From: CAZEYI01 sp964422855 | GTDB lineage: Bacteria; Patescibacteriota; Gracilibacteria; Absconditabacterales; Absconditicoccaceae | Assembly (NCBI GenBank): GCA_964422855.1 | Contig: CAYRCS010000008.1 | Span: 1 to 35,174, forward strand | Reading direction: 5' to 3' | Length of the DNA: 35,174 nucleotides | Part shown: in pieces, positions 8,865-19,984 of the stretch | Numbering within the stretch: position 1 is the first letter of the stretch | Layout: each line of letters starts with the position of its first letter | The notes under the pieces: generated by a model | What the model was told of the DNA's origin: nothing | Seen by the model: the letters and a program-made list of their open reading frames with translations, nothing else | The model's database searches: none | Made by a program: the position numbers and the translations under genes

Positions 8865-9881
8865 ATGTATTTCGTCATCATCGGTAAAAATCCCTGACTC
8901 ACAAGAGAGGAGTTGGCATATATCCAAGCAAGCGACATCCAGCTTATACAAACCAGAGTACGAATCCTAAATACACCTATGCCTGAGAAACTCGCACAGA
9001 TATGAGGTATTATCAAACGAGGAAAGGTACTTACCAAAGAAGAAGCCTTGGACCAACTTATTGGTAAGAAAATTTTGTGATGCGCCGATATACAGCTCGC
9101 ACTCAAACTCAAAAGAGAATACAAACTCAAGAGAGTCAAACTCGTAGAATTTATAAAGACAGACAAAGAAGTAAAAAACAAAGGTATAGAGCTTATGCAC
9201 GCTAGTGGTATACGAGGTATCGTCGAGTGACGACAAGAAATACCGCTCTACGAAGCCATAGACTTCGAAAAACCAGGTCGTAGTATGCAAGTCGGTATGA
9301 TGCCAGCCAAACTCGCACATATCATGCTCAATATGGCGCTCACAAATACCAAATCAGAAACTCCTATCATCCGAGATCCATTCTGCGGTACCGGGACCAC
9401 CATGATGTTAGCCAACCATTTTGGCTACGACACTGTAGGATCAGACATAGAGACCAAACGATCAGAAAAAAATATGTCTCGACGAAGTACCCAACCTTAC
9501 GCTACCAAACACACATCTGATGTGTACACACAAGACGCTACCAAACCATTTGAGAACGTCAATAGAGATAAAACCTACTGTATCGTCAGTGAATGATGGT
9601 TGTGACCTATCGTTACCAAGAGTACATCTCTAGGTAGAATGAGCGAATACCAAGAACAGATAGAAAGACTCTATACGCAAGCTATGCACACCATCTGCAC
9701 ATCGTTCCCTAAGCACACAAGCATGTGCTTCTCATTGCCACGATACGATGGTCTAGACAACACGATAGCCTCTCAACTCAGCGCAATAGCAGGCAAATAC
9801 GGCTATACCTGTAAAACACTAGAGGAGACCTACCATAGAAAAGATCAAAACGTCCACAGACAGATCCGAATAGCATATTAA
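8865..9881 (+). CDS. TRM11/TrmG10-like RNA (guanine-N2) methyltransferase family protein
   Basis: 338 residues, six TGA-Gly codons. The N-terminal 140 residues would hold a THUMP-like RNA-binding region; then RSMQVGMMPAKLAHIMLNMA and the SAM-binding motif I DPFCGTGTT (about residues 171-179), with VGSDIE as the acidic end of the next strand. Motif order and DPFCGTGT are typical of TRM11-type RNA/DNA methylases. The expected catalytic D/N-PP-Y tetrapeptide is not present: the corresponding position reads IVSEGWLGP, where Gly residues are TGA-encoded. I recall a comparable TExxLGP form in CPR homologues, so this may be a lineage variant rather than loss of activity. Terminator follows. Confidence 0.75.
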
Positions 9882-9910
9882 ATCATAATAATAAATTATG
9901 TCAAACATTG

Positions 9911-9934
9911 AGAGCCATATACGGCTCTTTTTTT
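9911..9934 (+). terminator. Intrinsic terminator after the methyltransferase gene
   Basis: AGAGCC (9911-9916), 6-base loop, GGCTCT (9923-9928), then seven T in 9928-9934. Its T-run overlaps the -35 box of the next promoter. Confidence 0.8.
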
Positions 9935-9961
9935 GAGATTTCAAAGCTTTTGAAGTATACT
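9933..9961 (+). promoter_or_regulatory. Sigma70-type promoter for the giant protein gene
   Basis: TTGAGA (9933-9938), exactly 17 bases, TATACT (9956-9961). The predicted start near 9968 leaves a leader of about 23 bases to the ATG at 9991. Confidence 0.65.
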
Positions 9962-9990
9962 AAATATAACTTTACAAGATAGTATCCAAC

Positions 9991-12900
9991 ATGGGCGCAG
10001 AAACACCAGCAAATAGTAATACAGAGGAACAACTAAAAAACAAAAAAATGATCGACAATCATTTGGAGGATCAAGAATTATCTCAAGACGAAATCAAAAA
10101 CATAACTGCCAACATACAGAAAGAAGATTTTTGTGAAAACTTTGCTGATATATTAAAACAAAACGAACAAAAGATAATAGATGCAATAACCCAATGTTTA
10201 GACAAAGATATTGGCATTGATGTATTAACTGACCTATTAGCCTCGCTCAATCAAAAAAGTAGTGATGAATACGGGAATCTCAAACAAACCATACAAGACA
10301 AAATAGCTAACGAAAAGAAAAAAATATCTGAAAACACAACTAACAATACCTTTCCAAATCCAGACATAGTGGCGGACTTACAAAAACAAACAGACCAAGC
10401 ATATACAGCACTAGATGATACGAAACAAGACAAAGGCATAGAAAAAAATACAACAGAAATAGTAACAGACTATTTAAGAAACAACAAAGACAATCAAACA
10501 CTGATAGCTCTAGTAAATTCATTAAACGAAACAACAGGTATATTTGTTGTTTCAGCAGGAGATTGGGCTATAAACAAAAACATCTGAACTGCAGAAGATT
10601 TTGCCAAAAAAGTAGAATCAATGGGACTTCCTAAGCTAGATCTCAAGCCAAAAGAAAAAACAGTAGATAATCCAGTGGCAACAACACCTGTAGATAACAA
10701 TAACAAATGAAATACAAACACGTTACCAACAAAAAGTAGTTCTCCAATAGAAGTAAACACACTCACTAACTCACCAGAAGGTTTCAAAAAAATAATGGAA
10801 AATTTTAAAGATCAAATTATGGATCCAGCAGAATATCCAAAGTCAAAAGAAGCAATGAAGAATCACCCTAATTTCTGAGAATTAATGAAATCCATAGAAA
10901 ATATTAAAACAAACAAAGATTGTTTATATAGCATGAAAATCACGTTTGGTATACTAAAAGATATACTCATACAGCCTACGGTACAAGAAGAAATAAAAAA
11001 ATATTTTGAAACCAAAGGTATCAAAGATATGGATACAAAAAAACTGCAAGAAGGGATAAATATAATCGCATACAATATAGACACCATATACGAAAAAACA
11101 AAAAATCTATCCCCTGAAGATTTTGATAAATGTATGAAGGACTGAACACTGGCAGACAAGATAAATAAAAATAGCTATGTTACGGTTGATGATTACAAAA
11201 ATGATCTACAAGCTATAGATACAAGCAAAATAGAAAATAAGCAACTCAAAGATAAAGTGGATAATCTGCTTCTAGCTATAGAAGACGCTACCGATCAAAA
11301 TAATATAAATAAAATAGTAGAAGACTTTATAAAAGACTGCGATAATACACCAAAAATAGCAAAAGACATAAATCGGAACACACTAAAAACCGATCTCAAA
11401 GCAAAGATAAATATACCAAAAGAAGACATAAAAGATCTTGTTGAGGTTATGAAATATACCAAACAACAAGTAGAAACATTTGATAAAGAAAAATCCCAAG
11501 ACGAACTCTCCACCTACCTCAACATCATGCCAAGCAAAGAAGATGATATCAACAAAATGGCTGATTGATTATTTGAAACTAATGAATCTAGATTCAACGC
11601 ACTCTTTGATAAAGATTTCAGAGATGATTTGACTCCATCACAACAAGCAAATCTCACCAAATACATCCAGACATATCTTCCAGACGCAAAAGATATCACT
11701 TTTGATAAGATCAATTTTGTAAAAACCACTAAAGATAAGGTTATAGATGGAGACAAAACACAACGACAATCAGACAAATATCCAGTATGAACCAATATGA
11801 TAAGAATAGATGGGAATATGAAAACAGAAATAGTTTTTGGGACACAAGACCAAGCGCAGACCAGAATCAGTGAAGCATATATCGAGGCAAATCCTGGTAA
11901 AATCAAGGAATTAGGTGATCAAATAGCAAATGGTGAGAACAATGAATACATCGTAAATGAACTCAACGAAAAATGATCATACATCACACTTGCAAAAATT
12001 ATAGAAAACAACCCAAAAGTTATCAATAAATTACTGAGCAATGGTTTCATAGAATCACTCATGAAATCATGAAACAAACTGGAAGAAGCAAACAAAAAAA
12101 TCAGTGCAGAAAATCTGAAACCAGAAAATGCAAAAAATCAGAAACCATTATTGAACGAAGCAGGTCTTAAAAGCATACTCGACCAACAAAGAGACGGTTA
12201 CCTCAACGTGATAAATAACGCTGTACTCAACATCATGAAACAGCCAAACATCACCGTATCTTCACCAGAACGAGGTATGTTCCAAACTTATATGCAGTCA
12301 TGCAACAAAGACCCAAGAGCCCTAGGTGCTACAGTCGACCAAAGAATCGCCTCATGGAACAACGTCGCAACTCGATACAAAGGTTTCCAAGAGAAAAACA
12401 AACTATTCTTTACTGATGTCATCGGCAGCTCTCTACCAGATATAGCAAACAGACCAAACAATACAGAACTCGCTCTACACAAAGCCATAAACAATGATTT
12501 CAACGCACTATGGATACACATCAAAGGCGAATGAAACGAAAAATATGGCCTCAAAGCACAGATGAAATCACTCTTCGAATCATTCAAAGATGAAATATTG
12601 ATGATCGCAGAATTCTTAGGTTTCGACAAAGAAAAAATCATGCATCGATGTGGGTTCAACAAAGAACTCAAAGATGAGATGACCAAATTCTTCAAAGAAA
12701 AATACGGACTCACCTGAGACCAACTCAATGATATAGACAAACTATCTACCGGCAATCCTACCTTATTAGAAAATATAAAAAATGTCGCCACAAATGGCTC
12801 TACTAAACCTGGAGAAGTAACTCCATTCAAAGATAATAAGGATGCAATCACTGCATTCCGCAATAGCAAAGATATAAGAAAAACATATTTAGAATCACTA

Positions 12901-14484
12901 AAAACAGTGACCCCAAGCGGTGACTTTATCAAAACACTGATCTCACAATACAACGCAACACAAAAAAATGAAAACGACCATATACAATATCTAGACTACG
13001 TCACCAAGGTAAACAAAAACGGCAAAGATGCTTTTGAACCTACCAAGGGCAAACGAGAAGATTTAATACAAAACCATGGAGAAAAACTACGAAATCTAGA
13101 TTTTGTATGGGATAATATAGCCTGAGCATCAGCAAATTTAGAAGCAATGGCATCTCCAGACAGAACAGGCAAATGATCTGAGTCCAAAACCCCAGAAATG
13201 GCTGGCATGGTATTGGACAAAGTGAAGGATACATACGGATCTAACACAAATGAAGATAGGCTAGTCTGAGTATCATACTATCTCTCTTCAATGGTGATCG
13301 GCGGTCATGATAAATTAGAATATACTATCTCCGAAAACAACGACAAACAACCAACAGCAACCTCAGCAACAGAAGCTCCAAAGCCAGCAGAAACTCCAAA
13401 AGATAAACTTAGTATTAAAGATGCAACATTAGCTACAGAAGAAAATGGAGTATATACAATCACCGATAAAATAGGCCAAACACAAATCCACGAAATATTT
13501 GCAGATTTTGGAAAAGCCCCAGAACTCATTATTGTACACGACAAAGAAACAAAAAAAGATATCACAGCAACTAAAGGCAAAGAAAACAACATAGATACTT
13601 ATATAGATGTGGATACAGGAAAGAGAGTAAAAATATCTGCATGAGATACCATCAAAGAAGCCAGCAAAGATCAAGTCGAAGCCTATGGAGAAAAAAAAGT
13701 TACAGATATAATCGGCAAAGTTGGTCCATTAGATAAAAGCAAACTAGATGATACTCAATACCAGGAACAAGTAACCAAACCTATATTTAATCTATTTACA
13801 GCAAAGAGTACCTACGACTATATGCATAACAATGACAAAGAAAATGCGACTATAGCCGATGCAACAACATTGAACAAATTGATGAGTTACTCTTATGATA
13901 AATTTAAACCAGAAGGAAGTACGACTCCATTTGAACTCTTAAGTATAGAAAAAGCAATTATAAAAAAGAAAGATGAATCAGTAGACAACAAAATAACATT
14001 CGAAGTTACAGAGAAAGGAATAACTAAACCAAGAGTATTTACTATAGATAATACAGGAAAATTCGAAGAAATCAAAAAAGATCAAACACCAGAAAAAGCT
14101 CCAACAACAGTAGATTATACTTCTATAGACGCATTCAGAAAAAGTTTGGGATATACAACAGAAGCACCAAAAGACTATGACAAAAAGTTAGAAACAGAAT
14201 TTCTCAAAGATGGTTTAACTACACAACAACAGGGAACTGTTGCAAAAGAAATCGCCAGAGTTAAAATAAAATTAAACAATGATATACAAGCCAATAATGG
14301 CAATACATTTGACTTCAAAACTATGCAAGTAAATGCAGCCCTTCGAGATGGAGTAGTTATGAATAATTGAAAATTAAAATGAGATGCAAGAAAAGTAGAT
14401 GATACAAAAATAATGATACAAATAAATTGAGGGAAAGTAGATCCATTCAAAGTAGAGTCTACGATTACTGAATTATTAACCTAA
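9991..14484 (+). CDS. Giant 1,497-residue protein of unknown function
   Basis: A single frame from ATG 9991 to TAA 14482-14484, interrupted only by 17 TGA codons (first 10585, last 14428). I recognise no domain. The first about 1,100 residues are Lys/Asn/Asp/Glu-rich and predict mostly helix with short linkers (e.g. PVATTPVDNNNKG, low-complexity); the last about 380 residues look more beta-rich and contain proline/threonine-rich linkers (SATEAPKPAETPKDK, DQTPEKAPTTVD) separating segments such as YTITDKIGQTQIHEIF and NKITFEVTEKGI. There is no signal peptide or TM segment at the N-terminus, so it is probably cytoplasmic or exported by an unknown route. It has its own promoter, few Cys, and ends inside the stop codon of the convergent PAP2 gene. 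The 740-residue protein at 16023 has similar composition and could be related. Under the standard code this would appear as many unrelated fragments. Confidence 0.85.
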
Positions 14485-15155
14485 CCCTTCAACCCCACAA
14501 CTCCCCACAACCATACTTGCAGTCTCATAAGCGGATGAATAATCCGCTTTTTTGATCGACTCAAAATCGGCTGCCATAGTAACAACATCGGCACCAAAGT
14601 ACCAAAAATCAATCCTGCAATAATATCAGTCGGCCAGTGTACCGCCACAGCAATTCTAGCTACAGACATCATCAAACTCATCACTAAGAGTACTATACCA
14701 AAATACACATATCATTTTTTCTTATAATGTATCCCCCATACGATGGTAGCCATAGCTACAGCCATAGAAACTCCTGCATGATCAGAGGGGAAAGTACTGG
14801 TAGGCAAGTATTGATTCAACAAAAGCGAATCTCTCGACGAATCCAAGACATCCAGCACTACGTCAGGCCTTTCTTTGATCACAAAACTTTGAACCAATAT
14901 ATTAACACATACTGTACCAAAGGCTGCTAGACCAACGTACAAAGCGCTTTCTTTATACTCATTTTCATGATGCCATACACCATACAGATACACGGCTACC
15001 AAGTAGACAGGATAGACAAATACAAACACATCTGCTATAATAGGTATCCAGATAGCCAACATCTCATTGGCCTGCATCCAAGCATTAAGAGTAAGCAATA
15101 GATCGATTCCCCATTGAGGTTCATGAAGCGGAAACATAACAAACATAATAAACAA
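14481..15155 (-). CDS. PAP2-family phosphatase, BcrC-like (undecaprenyl pyrophosphate phosphatase candidate)
   Basis: About 224 residues with one TGA-Gly (14712). An integral membrane protein of five or six hydrophobic segments carrying the PAP2 triad of motifs: VIKERPD (motif 1), FPSDHAGVS (motif 2, PSDH) and ARIAVAVHWPTDIIAG (motif 3 with catalytic His and Asp). FPSDHA and HWPTD are the BcrC variant, which removes phosphate from C55-PP outside the membrane and so recycles the lipid made by UppS (2341). Start choice: TTG 15155 has AGGAGG 8 bases upstream; ATG 15146 and 15137 are in-frame alternatives. That Shine-Dalgarno lies in a perfect hairpin (15164-15182). Located 47 bases downstream of nth on the same strand; stop TAG overlaps the TAA of the convergent giant gene. 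Confidence 0.85.
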
Positions 15156-15163
15156 CTAAATAT

Positions 15164-15182
15164 CCTCCTTTATCAAAGGAGG
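15164..15182 (-). promoter_or_regulatory. Hairpin enclosing the Shine-Dalgarno of the PAP2 gene
   Basis: Plus strand CCTCCTTT (15164-15171), ATC, AAAGGAGG (15175-15182). In the minus-strand RNA the arm next to the gene is AAAGGAGG, a full anti-16S match, paired with an upstream CCUCCUUU. A small GCCC/GGGC stem lies next to it (15184-15194). No T-run follows, so this looks more like translational control than a terminator, though an nth terminator cannot be excluded. Confidence 0.5.
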
Positions 15183-15202
15183 TGCCCAAAGGGCGGAGGA
15201 TT

Positions 15203-15907
15203 TTATTTTTTAATCTTCTTATAATACACACAAAACGAGGCAAACGGACAACCCTCACACTTGGGCTTCCTCGCAGTACAATAATACCTGCCAAACAATA
15301 TGAGCGTATGATGTGCAATCGCCTTATACTCTTCTGGTATAGCCTTTTCAAGTTGTTGTGAAGTCTGCAGTGGTTGTTTTGTCTTCACTATACCAAGTCT
15401 ATTGCAGACTCTATGCACATGAGTATCGACAGCTATCACAGGCATATCATAAAGCACATGAGCTACAACCTTAGCAGTTTTCTCTCCCACGCCAGGAAAT
15501 GTCTGCATACGCACCACATCAGCAGGTATGTAGTAACCATATTGTTGAGCTATTGCGAGCACTTTTTGGCGTATAAGTGGATCTTTATACACAAGTACAT
15601 CCGCAGGATCCTGATCCACCAACATTTGAGACAAACGAAAAATATTTTTTGCTTTAGACTTATACAAACCAATCGACTTGATAGCTTGTTCAAAAGATTC
15701 GTGCCCCATTACCAAGACATCAGATGGTCACTTGATTTTATCAAACAACACACTCGTAACTTTATTTACCTGCTTATCAGTCGCTTGCGCACTCATAACC
15801 ACCGCTATGAGCAACTGAAAAGGAGTAGAGTAGTGCAACTCAGTCTGTGCTGCAGGATATATATCCTGCAAGGTGGTAAATATCCTATTCAGAAGCTCTT
15901 TTTTCAT
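15203..15907 (-). CDS. nth: Endonuclease III (DNA glycosylase/AP lyase)
   Basis: 234 residues from ATG 15907, the usual size; one TGA-Gly (15728) splits it under the standard code. It removes oxidised pyrimidines and nicks abasic sites. Visible: LLIAVVMSAQATDKQVNKV near the N-terminus, the helix-hairpin-helix FPGVGEKTAKVVAHVL with the catalytic Lys, VDTHVHRVCNRLG with the catalytic Asp, and the [4Fe-4S] cluster motif C-x6-C-x2-C-x5-C near the C-terminus (CTARKPKCEGCPFASFC). An in-frame ATG at 16003 would add a hydrophobic extension over the promoter region of the divergent gene and is less likely. Confidence 0.94.
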
Positions 15908-15963
15908 ATATGTATGACTACGAAAAACAAAGCTCAAAGCAAAGCATAAAAAGCCCACAAAAC

Positions 15964-15992
15964 TTGACAAAACAACAAAATAAGGATAAAAT
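15964..15992 (+). promoter_or_regulatory. Near-consensus sigma70 promoter for the 740-residue protein gene
   Basis: TTGACA (15964-15969), 17 bases, TAAAAT (15987-15992): the best promoter match in the window. The transcript would start near 15999, 24 bases before the ATG at 16023. Confidence 0.75.
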
Positions 15993-16022
15993 ATACTAGA
16001 CATTTAAAAAACATGGCACAAT

Positions 16023-18245
16023 ATGTCTAATCTTGAGTTGAAAAGCATAGACAACAAGCCAAATAAAGAATCTACTAAAGATCTCCATGATTTTGAAGTA
16101 CTTGAAATACCCCAAGAGCTCAAAGATTTGCAAGAACTAACCAATATCAGCGACCAACATGTACAAAAACTCATAAAAACATATAAAAACGAACTAACAA
16201 CAAGTCCATTACTACTCTGATTGGAGGCATATTACGGCGAGATCAAAGACACCAAGTCACTTGAAAAACTCATAGACAAGGTAAGTGAAAGAAAACTAAC
16301 AAACGCAGAGATGGTAGACTATATAGTAGAGGATTGTCTCAACGTAAGAACTACCAGAGAAAATCTTGCCAATCTCAATACAAATATAGATTATGACGCC
16401 AAACAATCCGAACTATATGATAAGATACAAGCATTGAAATCCAAAAATTTTGATAAAATAACACTAGATAACGATAGTAGAAACAAAGCATTAGAAAGCA
16501 TCTCCGACCCAGCAGAAAAATTGGTACTATCATATATAAGCACCAAAGATATTCCATTGCCTGAGATAGAAACTACCGCGAAAAATAGCTCTGCAGCACA
16601 AGACCCTAGATTCAAAGACTTATCGACACGAGAATTGATAGAGCATACAGACAAAGTACCATGAAGCATTGTAAAAGATCTGAAACTCACTCCCGAAAAG
16701 GCCAAAGCTATCAAAGAACTCAATTACAAAACATTTATACAAATAGTTCGAACTAACCCAGAGATCATAAACCAAGATCTCATAATCGATGCTATCAAAC
16801 ACGAAAAATCCACAGACAAACTCCAAGACAAACTCATCCAAAAAGGTGCCCTAGTTCCAAACGCACGAACCAAATACGGCTCCAAGATAGCCAAAGCAGT
16901 AGTAAATTACAGCATCGACCAAGTTTTTGGTAACTCTGTATTCAAAAAGTCGGCAGCAGCCAAAGAAGTTACAACAGAACTAGATGTAGCCAATCTTCTG
17001 GCTCACTATATCACATCATGAAAGGTAGAAAAAATACCAAAACCTATCATCGACAAAAATCAAAGCTACACCGACTCTCGAGTTGCACTCAAGAGCAAGA
17101 CCGAGTCATCCAACCAAGAAGAAGCCAAGAAACAAAATGAAGCCGAGATAGAGCAAACAAGAATAGATCTATTACATATAACCGATCAAAAAGAGGCAGC
17201 AGAAGATAGAGATCTACAAGATATCATAGCAACTATAGATGATATTACATGAGGATTTGATGTAGATAAAATTGTTTCAAAATGATTTGAAAGAGACAAA
17301 AAAACTGGCACCACATTGTGTTCCAGAACCGCATGTCTTAACATAAATAACATCATAAAATTGTTTGGCAAAGACGACGATCCAGACGCACTCAAATGAG
17401 ATGCTTCCTCTTTAATAAAAGACCTTATCAAAAGCCAAGTCGCAGATATAATAAAGCCAACATCATTTACCGATCCCACACAAATAGAATATATTACCAA
17501 ATACTTTAAGAACAAAGCTCTCGAATCACAAGGCAACGTATTTGATGTATATACTTTTAGTCCAAACAGAGATAGGTTTGTTGTATTTCTAGCATCAGAT
17601 GGCAATTTATATGCCCTAAGTCCATATTACGGAGGAGGAAAAACTACTAAACCCGTCCCACTCGAGCAACTTCTCAAAAACCTAGCACCCAAAGTACAAT
17701 CTACCAATATAGTAGTCAACAATATTGTATATGCACAGATAAGCGACGTATCACAAAAGAGACTAGCAGAAGCATACAAAAAACTAGAAAACAATTATTC
17801 TCTCCAAACTAAACTTGAACAATATTATGGGGATGAAGATATAGTACAAAAACTATCCCAATACGATGACGAACCCTATCATGATGGAAACATTACAGAA
17901 CTCCCATCTACCAATATAGACACACCCAAACAACCGGAAGCCATCCAAGAAGATTTCACACTCGCCATGCTCCAACTTCACGTACCCAAGATATATGGGG
18001 ACATAACCTACGATGAACTATATACAGCCATCACCAGCATATCAGATCCATCACTCAAAACAAAATGTATTCAAACCATCAAAGCAGAAAAAATAATGGA
18101 CTTCCAACTACTATTAGGAATGCTAAAGAACGCACCATTAGAAAACAAAGCAGACGGCAAGATAGGTCAGTATACTCTAAATAAAATTAAAGAAAAAATT
18201 AACAACAACGCAACAAGCATTGCTGAACACAATCAAAATAACTAA
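16023..18245 (+). CDS. 740-residue protein with possible degenerate papain-like and peptidoglycan-binding-like parts
   Basis: One frame with six TGA-Gly codons (16218, 16662, 17019, 17250, 17283, 17397). The first about 400 residues are charged and helical with no domain I recognise. Around residue 430 the sequence GTTLCSRTACLNINNIIKLFG places a Cys (433) followed by a helix, and about 80 residues later NVFDVYTFSPNRDRFVVF and LYALSPYYGGG resemble the His and Asp strands of papain-fold peptidases, but the expected His is absent and the last acidic residue is Ser, so activity would be lost. The C-terminus MDFQLLLGMLKN then ADGKIGQYTLNKI resembles the PG_binding_1 repeat (xDGxxGxxTxxAv). No signal peptide is visible. 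It has a strong promoter and is divergent from nth. The domain readings are inference. Confidence 0.8.
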
Positions 18246-18625
18246 ATTCTCCACACATCATACTCCACAGCACCACGCCTGATACAGTCTCTTATCAATT
18301 TCTCATTCCTATTGAGTTGTGAATTCCCTGATTTTACTTCCAAGAGAATCACTTTTTCCAAATACCCAGTGTGCAATCCATCAAATACAATATAATCCAC
18401 TCCCTTTCACAAGAACATCACATCCTTATAATGATACGGGAAATTGGGAAGCAGAGGAGCAATCTGCTCACTCACCTGTCCCATCACTACCGAACGCGAC
18501 TGCCTCACCGCATGGCTACGGTGCTTTCTCATATCTAGCAGAAACCATATTTTAGCTATAAAATATCATAGGACACAGCCCACCAATACTCCGACAATAA
18601 TATACCCTATATTTTGCTGCATCAT
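18242..18625 (-). CDS. Endonuclease related to Holliday junction resolvase (PF10107 type), membrane-anchored
   Basis: 127 residues from ATG 18625 to TAG 18242-18244, with two TGA-Gly codons (18407, 18566), so it is invisible under the standard code. The N-terminus MMQQNIGYIIVGVLVGCVLGYFIA is a single TM helix. The soluble part matches the family closely: RKHRSHAVRQSRSVVMGQVSEQIAPLLPNFPY, KDVMFLGKGVDYIVFDGL, VILLEVKSGNSQLNRNEKLIRD. The Asp in VDYIVFDG and the E-x-K in LLEVKSG correspond to the nuclease-fold metal and catalytic residues. Its stop overlaps the TAA of the convergent gene by the tetranucleotide CTAA. Cellular role unknown. Confidence 0.85.
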
Positions 18626-18699
18626 ACGTTGATATGGAGTGATAAATCTATATATCCACAGTATCAAATTTTTTTACAATAACAATCACAAAAAATACT

Positions 18700-19977
18700 A
18701 TGATTGACATCAATCAGATACGTGCAGATGTAGAGGCTTACAAGCAAATCTGTGCCAACAAAAACAAGAACATCGATGTAGATGCTCTCATACTTTTGGA
18801 CAACAAGAGAAAAGAACTCCAACAAAAAGTAGATACCATGAAGCATGAACAAAAAAACCTAGCAGAAAACAAAAATTACGAAGAAGCCAAAAAACTCAAA
18901 ATAGAAATCCAAAAAATCGAAGAAGAACATACTAAGAAAGTTCGAGAATTAAATGTTGTACTCCTCCAATGCCCAAACTTCATCCATCCTGACGTACCAG
19001 TAGGCAAAAATGAAGACGAAAATGTTGTCATCAGACAATTTGGCACTCCCAAGACATTTGACTTCCCAATCAAAGATCATGAAGACCTTGGTAAAGCACT
19101 CGGCATCATCGACAAAGAAAAAGCTGCCCAAGTTACAGGCGCTAGATTTGCTTATCTCAAAGGCGATATCGTACATATGCAAAATGCAGTAGCCGCATTT
19201 ACATTTGATGTTATCACAGACACAAATATATTGCAAAAAATTATAAACGACAAATGACTCAAGATAAAAGCAACACCATTCATACCAGTCATCCCACCAT
19301 TGATGATCAATTTTGAAACTGCAGAAAAAATGGGAAGACTACATCCTACCGAGGATAGATTTACCTTCCCCGAAGATAAATTCATGATGATAGGTTCCGC
19401 TGAACATAGTTTGTGACCTATTCACATGGACGAAGTGCTTGATGCAAAAACCCTTCCAATTCGTTACGTAGCCAACACACCTGCATTTAGAAGAGAAGCT
19501 GGTACCTATGGCAAAGATACAAAAGGGATCCTCAGAATGCATCAATTTGATAAGATAGAAATGGAAACATTTTGTCTCCCAGAAGACGGCTTAGCAGAAC
19601 AAGATCTTATCGTTGGTATCCAAGAATATTTGCTCCAAAAATTAGAACTTCCCTATGAAGTAATGGCAGTATGTACAGGTGATATGGGGAATCTAGACTA
19701 CAGACAGCTCGATATAAACACATATATCCCTAGCCAAGGCAAATATAGAGAAACACACACATCAGATTATATGACAGATTATCAAGCTCGTCGTCTCAAT
19801 ATTAAATACAAAAAAGAAGATGGCACAAGATGATATGTACATATGAACGACGCCACGGCATTTGCTATGGGAAGAATTCTGATAGCTATTATCGAAAACA
19901 ACCAAACAGCAGACGGCAAGATACAAATTCCTACAGTATTGCAGCCATATATGCATGGCAAAACTATTATCGGCTAA
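18700..19977 (+). CDS. serS: Seryl-tRNA synthetase
   Basis: 425 residues with three TGA-Gly codons. The N-terminal long antiparallel coiled coil (about residues 30-100, e.g. DNKRKELQQKVDTMKHEQKN) binds the tRNA-Ser variable arm. Then the class II core: GARFAYLKGD, IPVIPPLMINFETAEKMGRLHP, the motif 2 loop NTPAFRREAGTYGKDTKGILRMHQFDKIEME, TGDMGNLDYRQLDINTYIPS, and motif 3 with NDATAFAMGRILIAIIENNQ. SLGPIHMDE, with its Gly from TGA, fits the family's (T/S)(S/A)E block. It begins the serS - Gln-rich protein - lgt run; the next gene starts 7 bases after its stop. Confidence 0.95.
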
Positions 19978-19984
19978 TAATATC

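Noticed and set aside
12288..12953. A 221-residue minus-strand frame inside the giant gene
   Set aside because: Ser/Leu/Phe-rich antisense of Lys/Asn-rich codons, no start signal or motif; the plus frame is continuous over 4.5 kb.
9991..14484. Interpretation of the many TGA codons as pseudogenisation
   Set aside because: The same codon interrupts every conserved gene (dnaN, serS, lgt, ftsA) at glycine positions and no TAA or TAG interrupts them, so recoding explains it.
15374..15949. A 191-residue plus-strand frame over nth
   Set aside because: Antisense to an unambiguous endonuclease III with intact HhH and [4Fe-4S] motifs.
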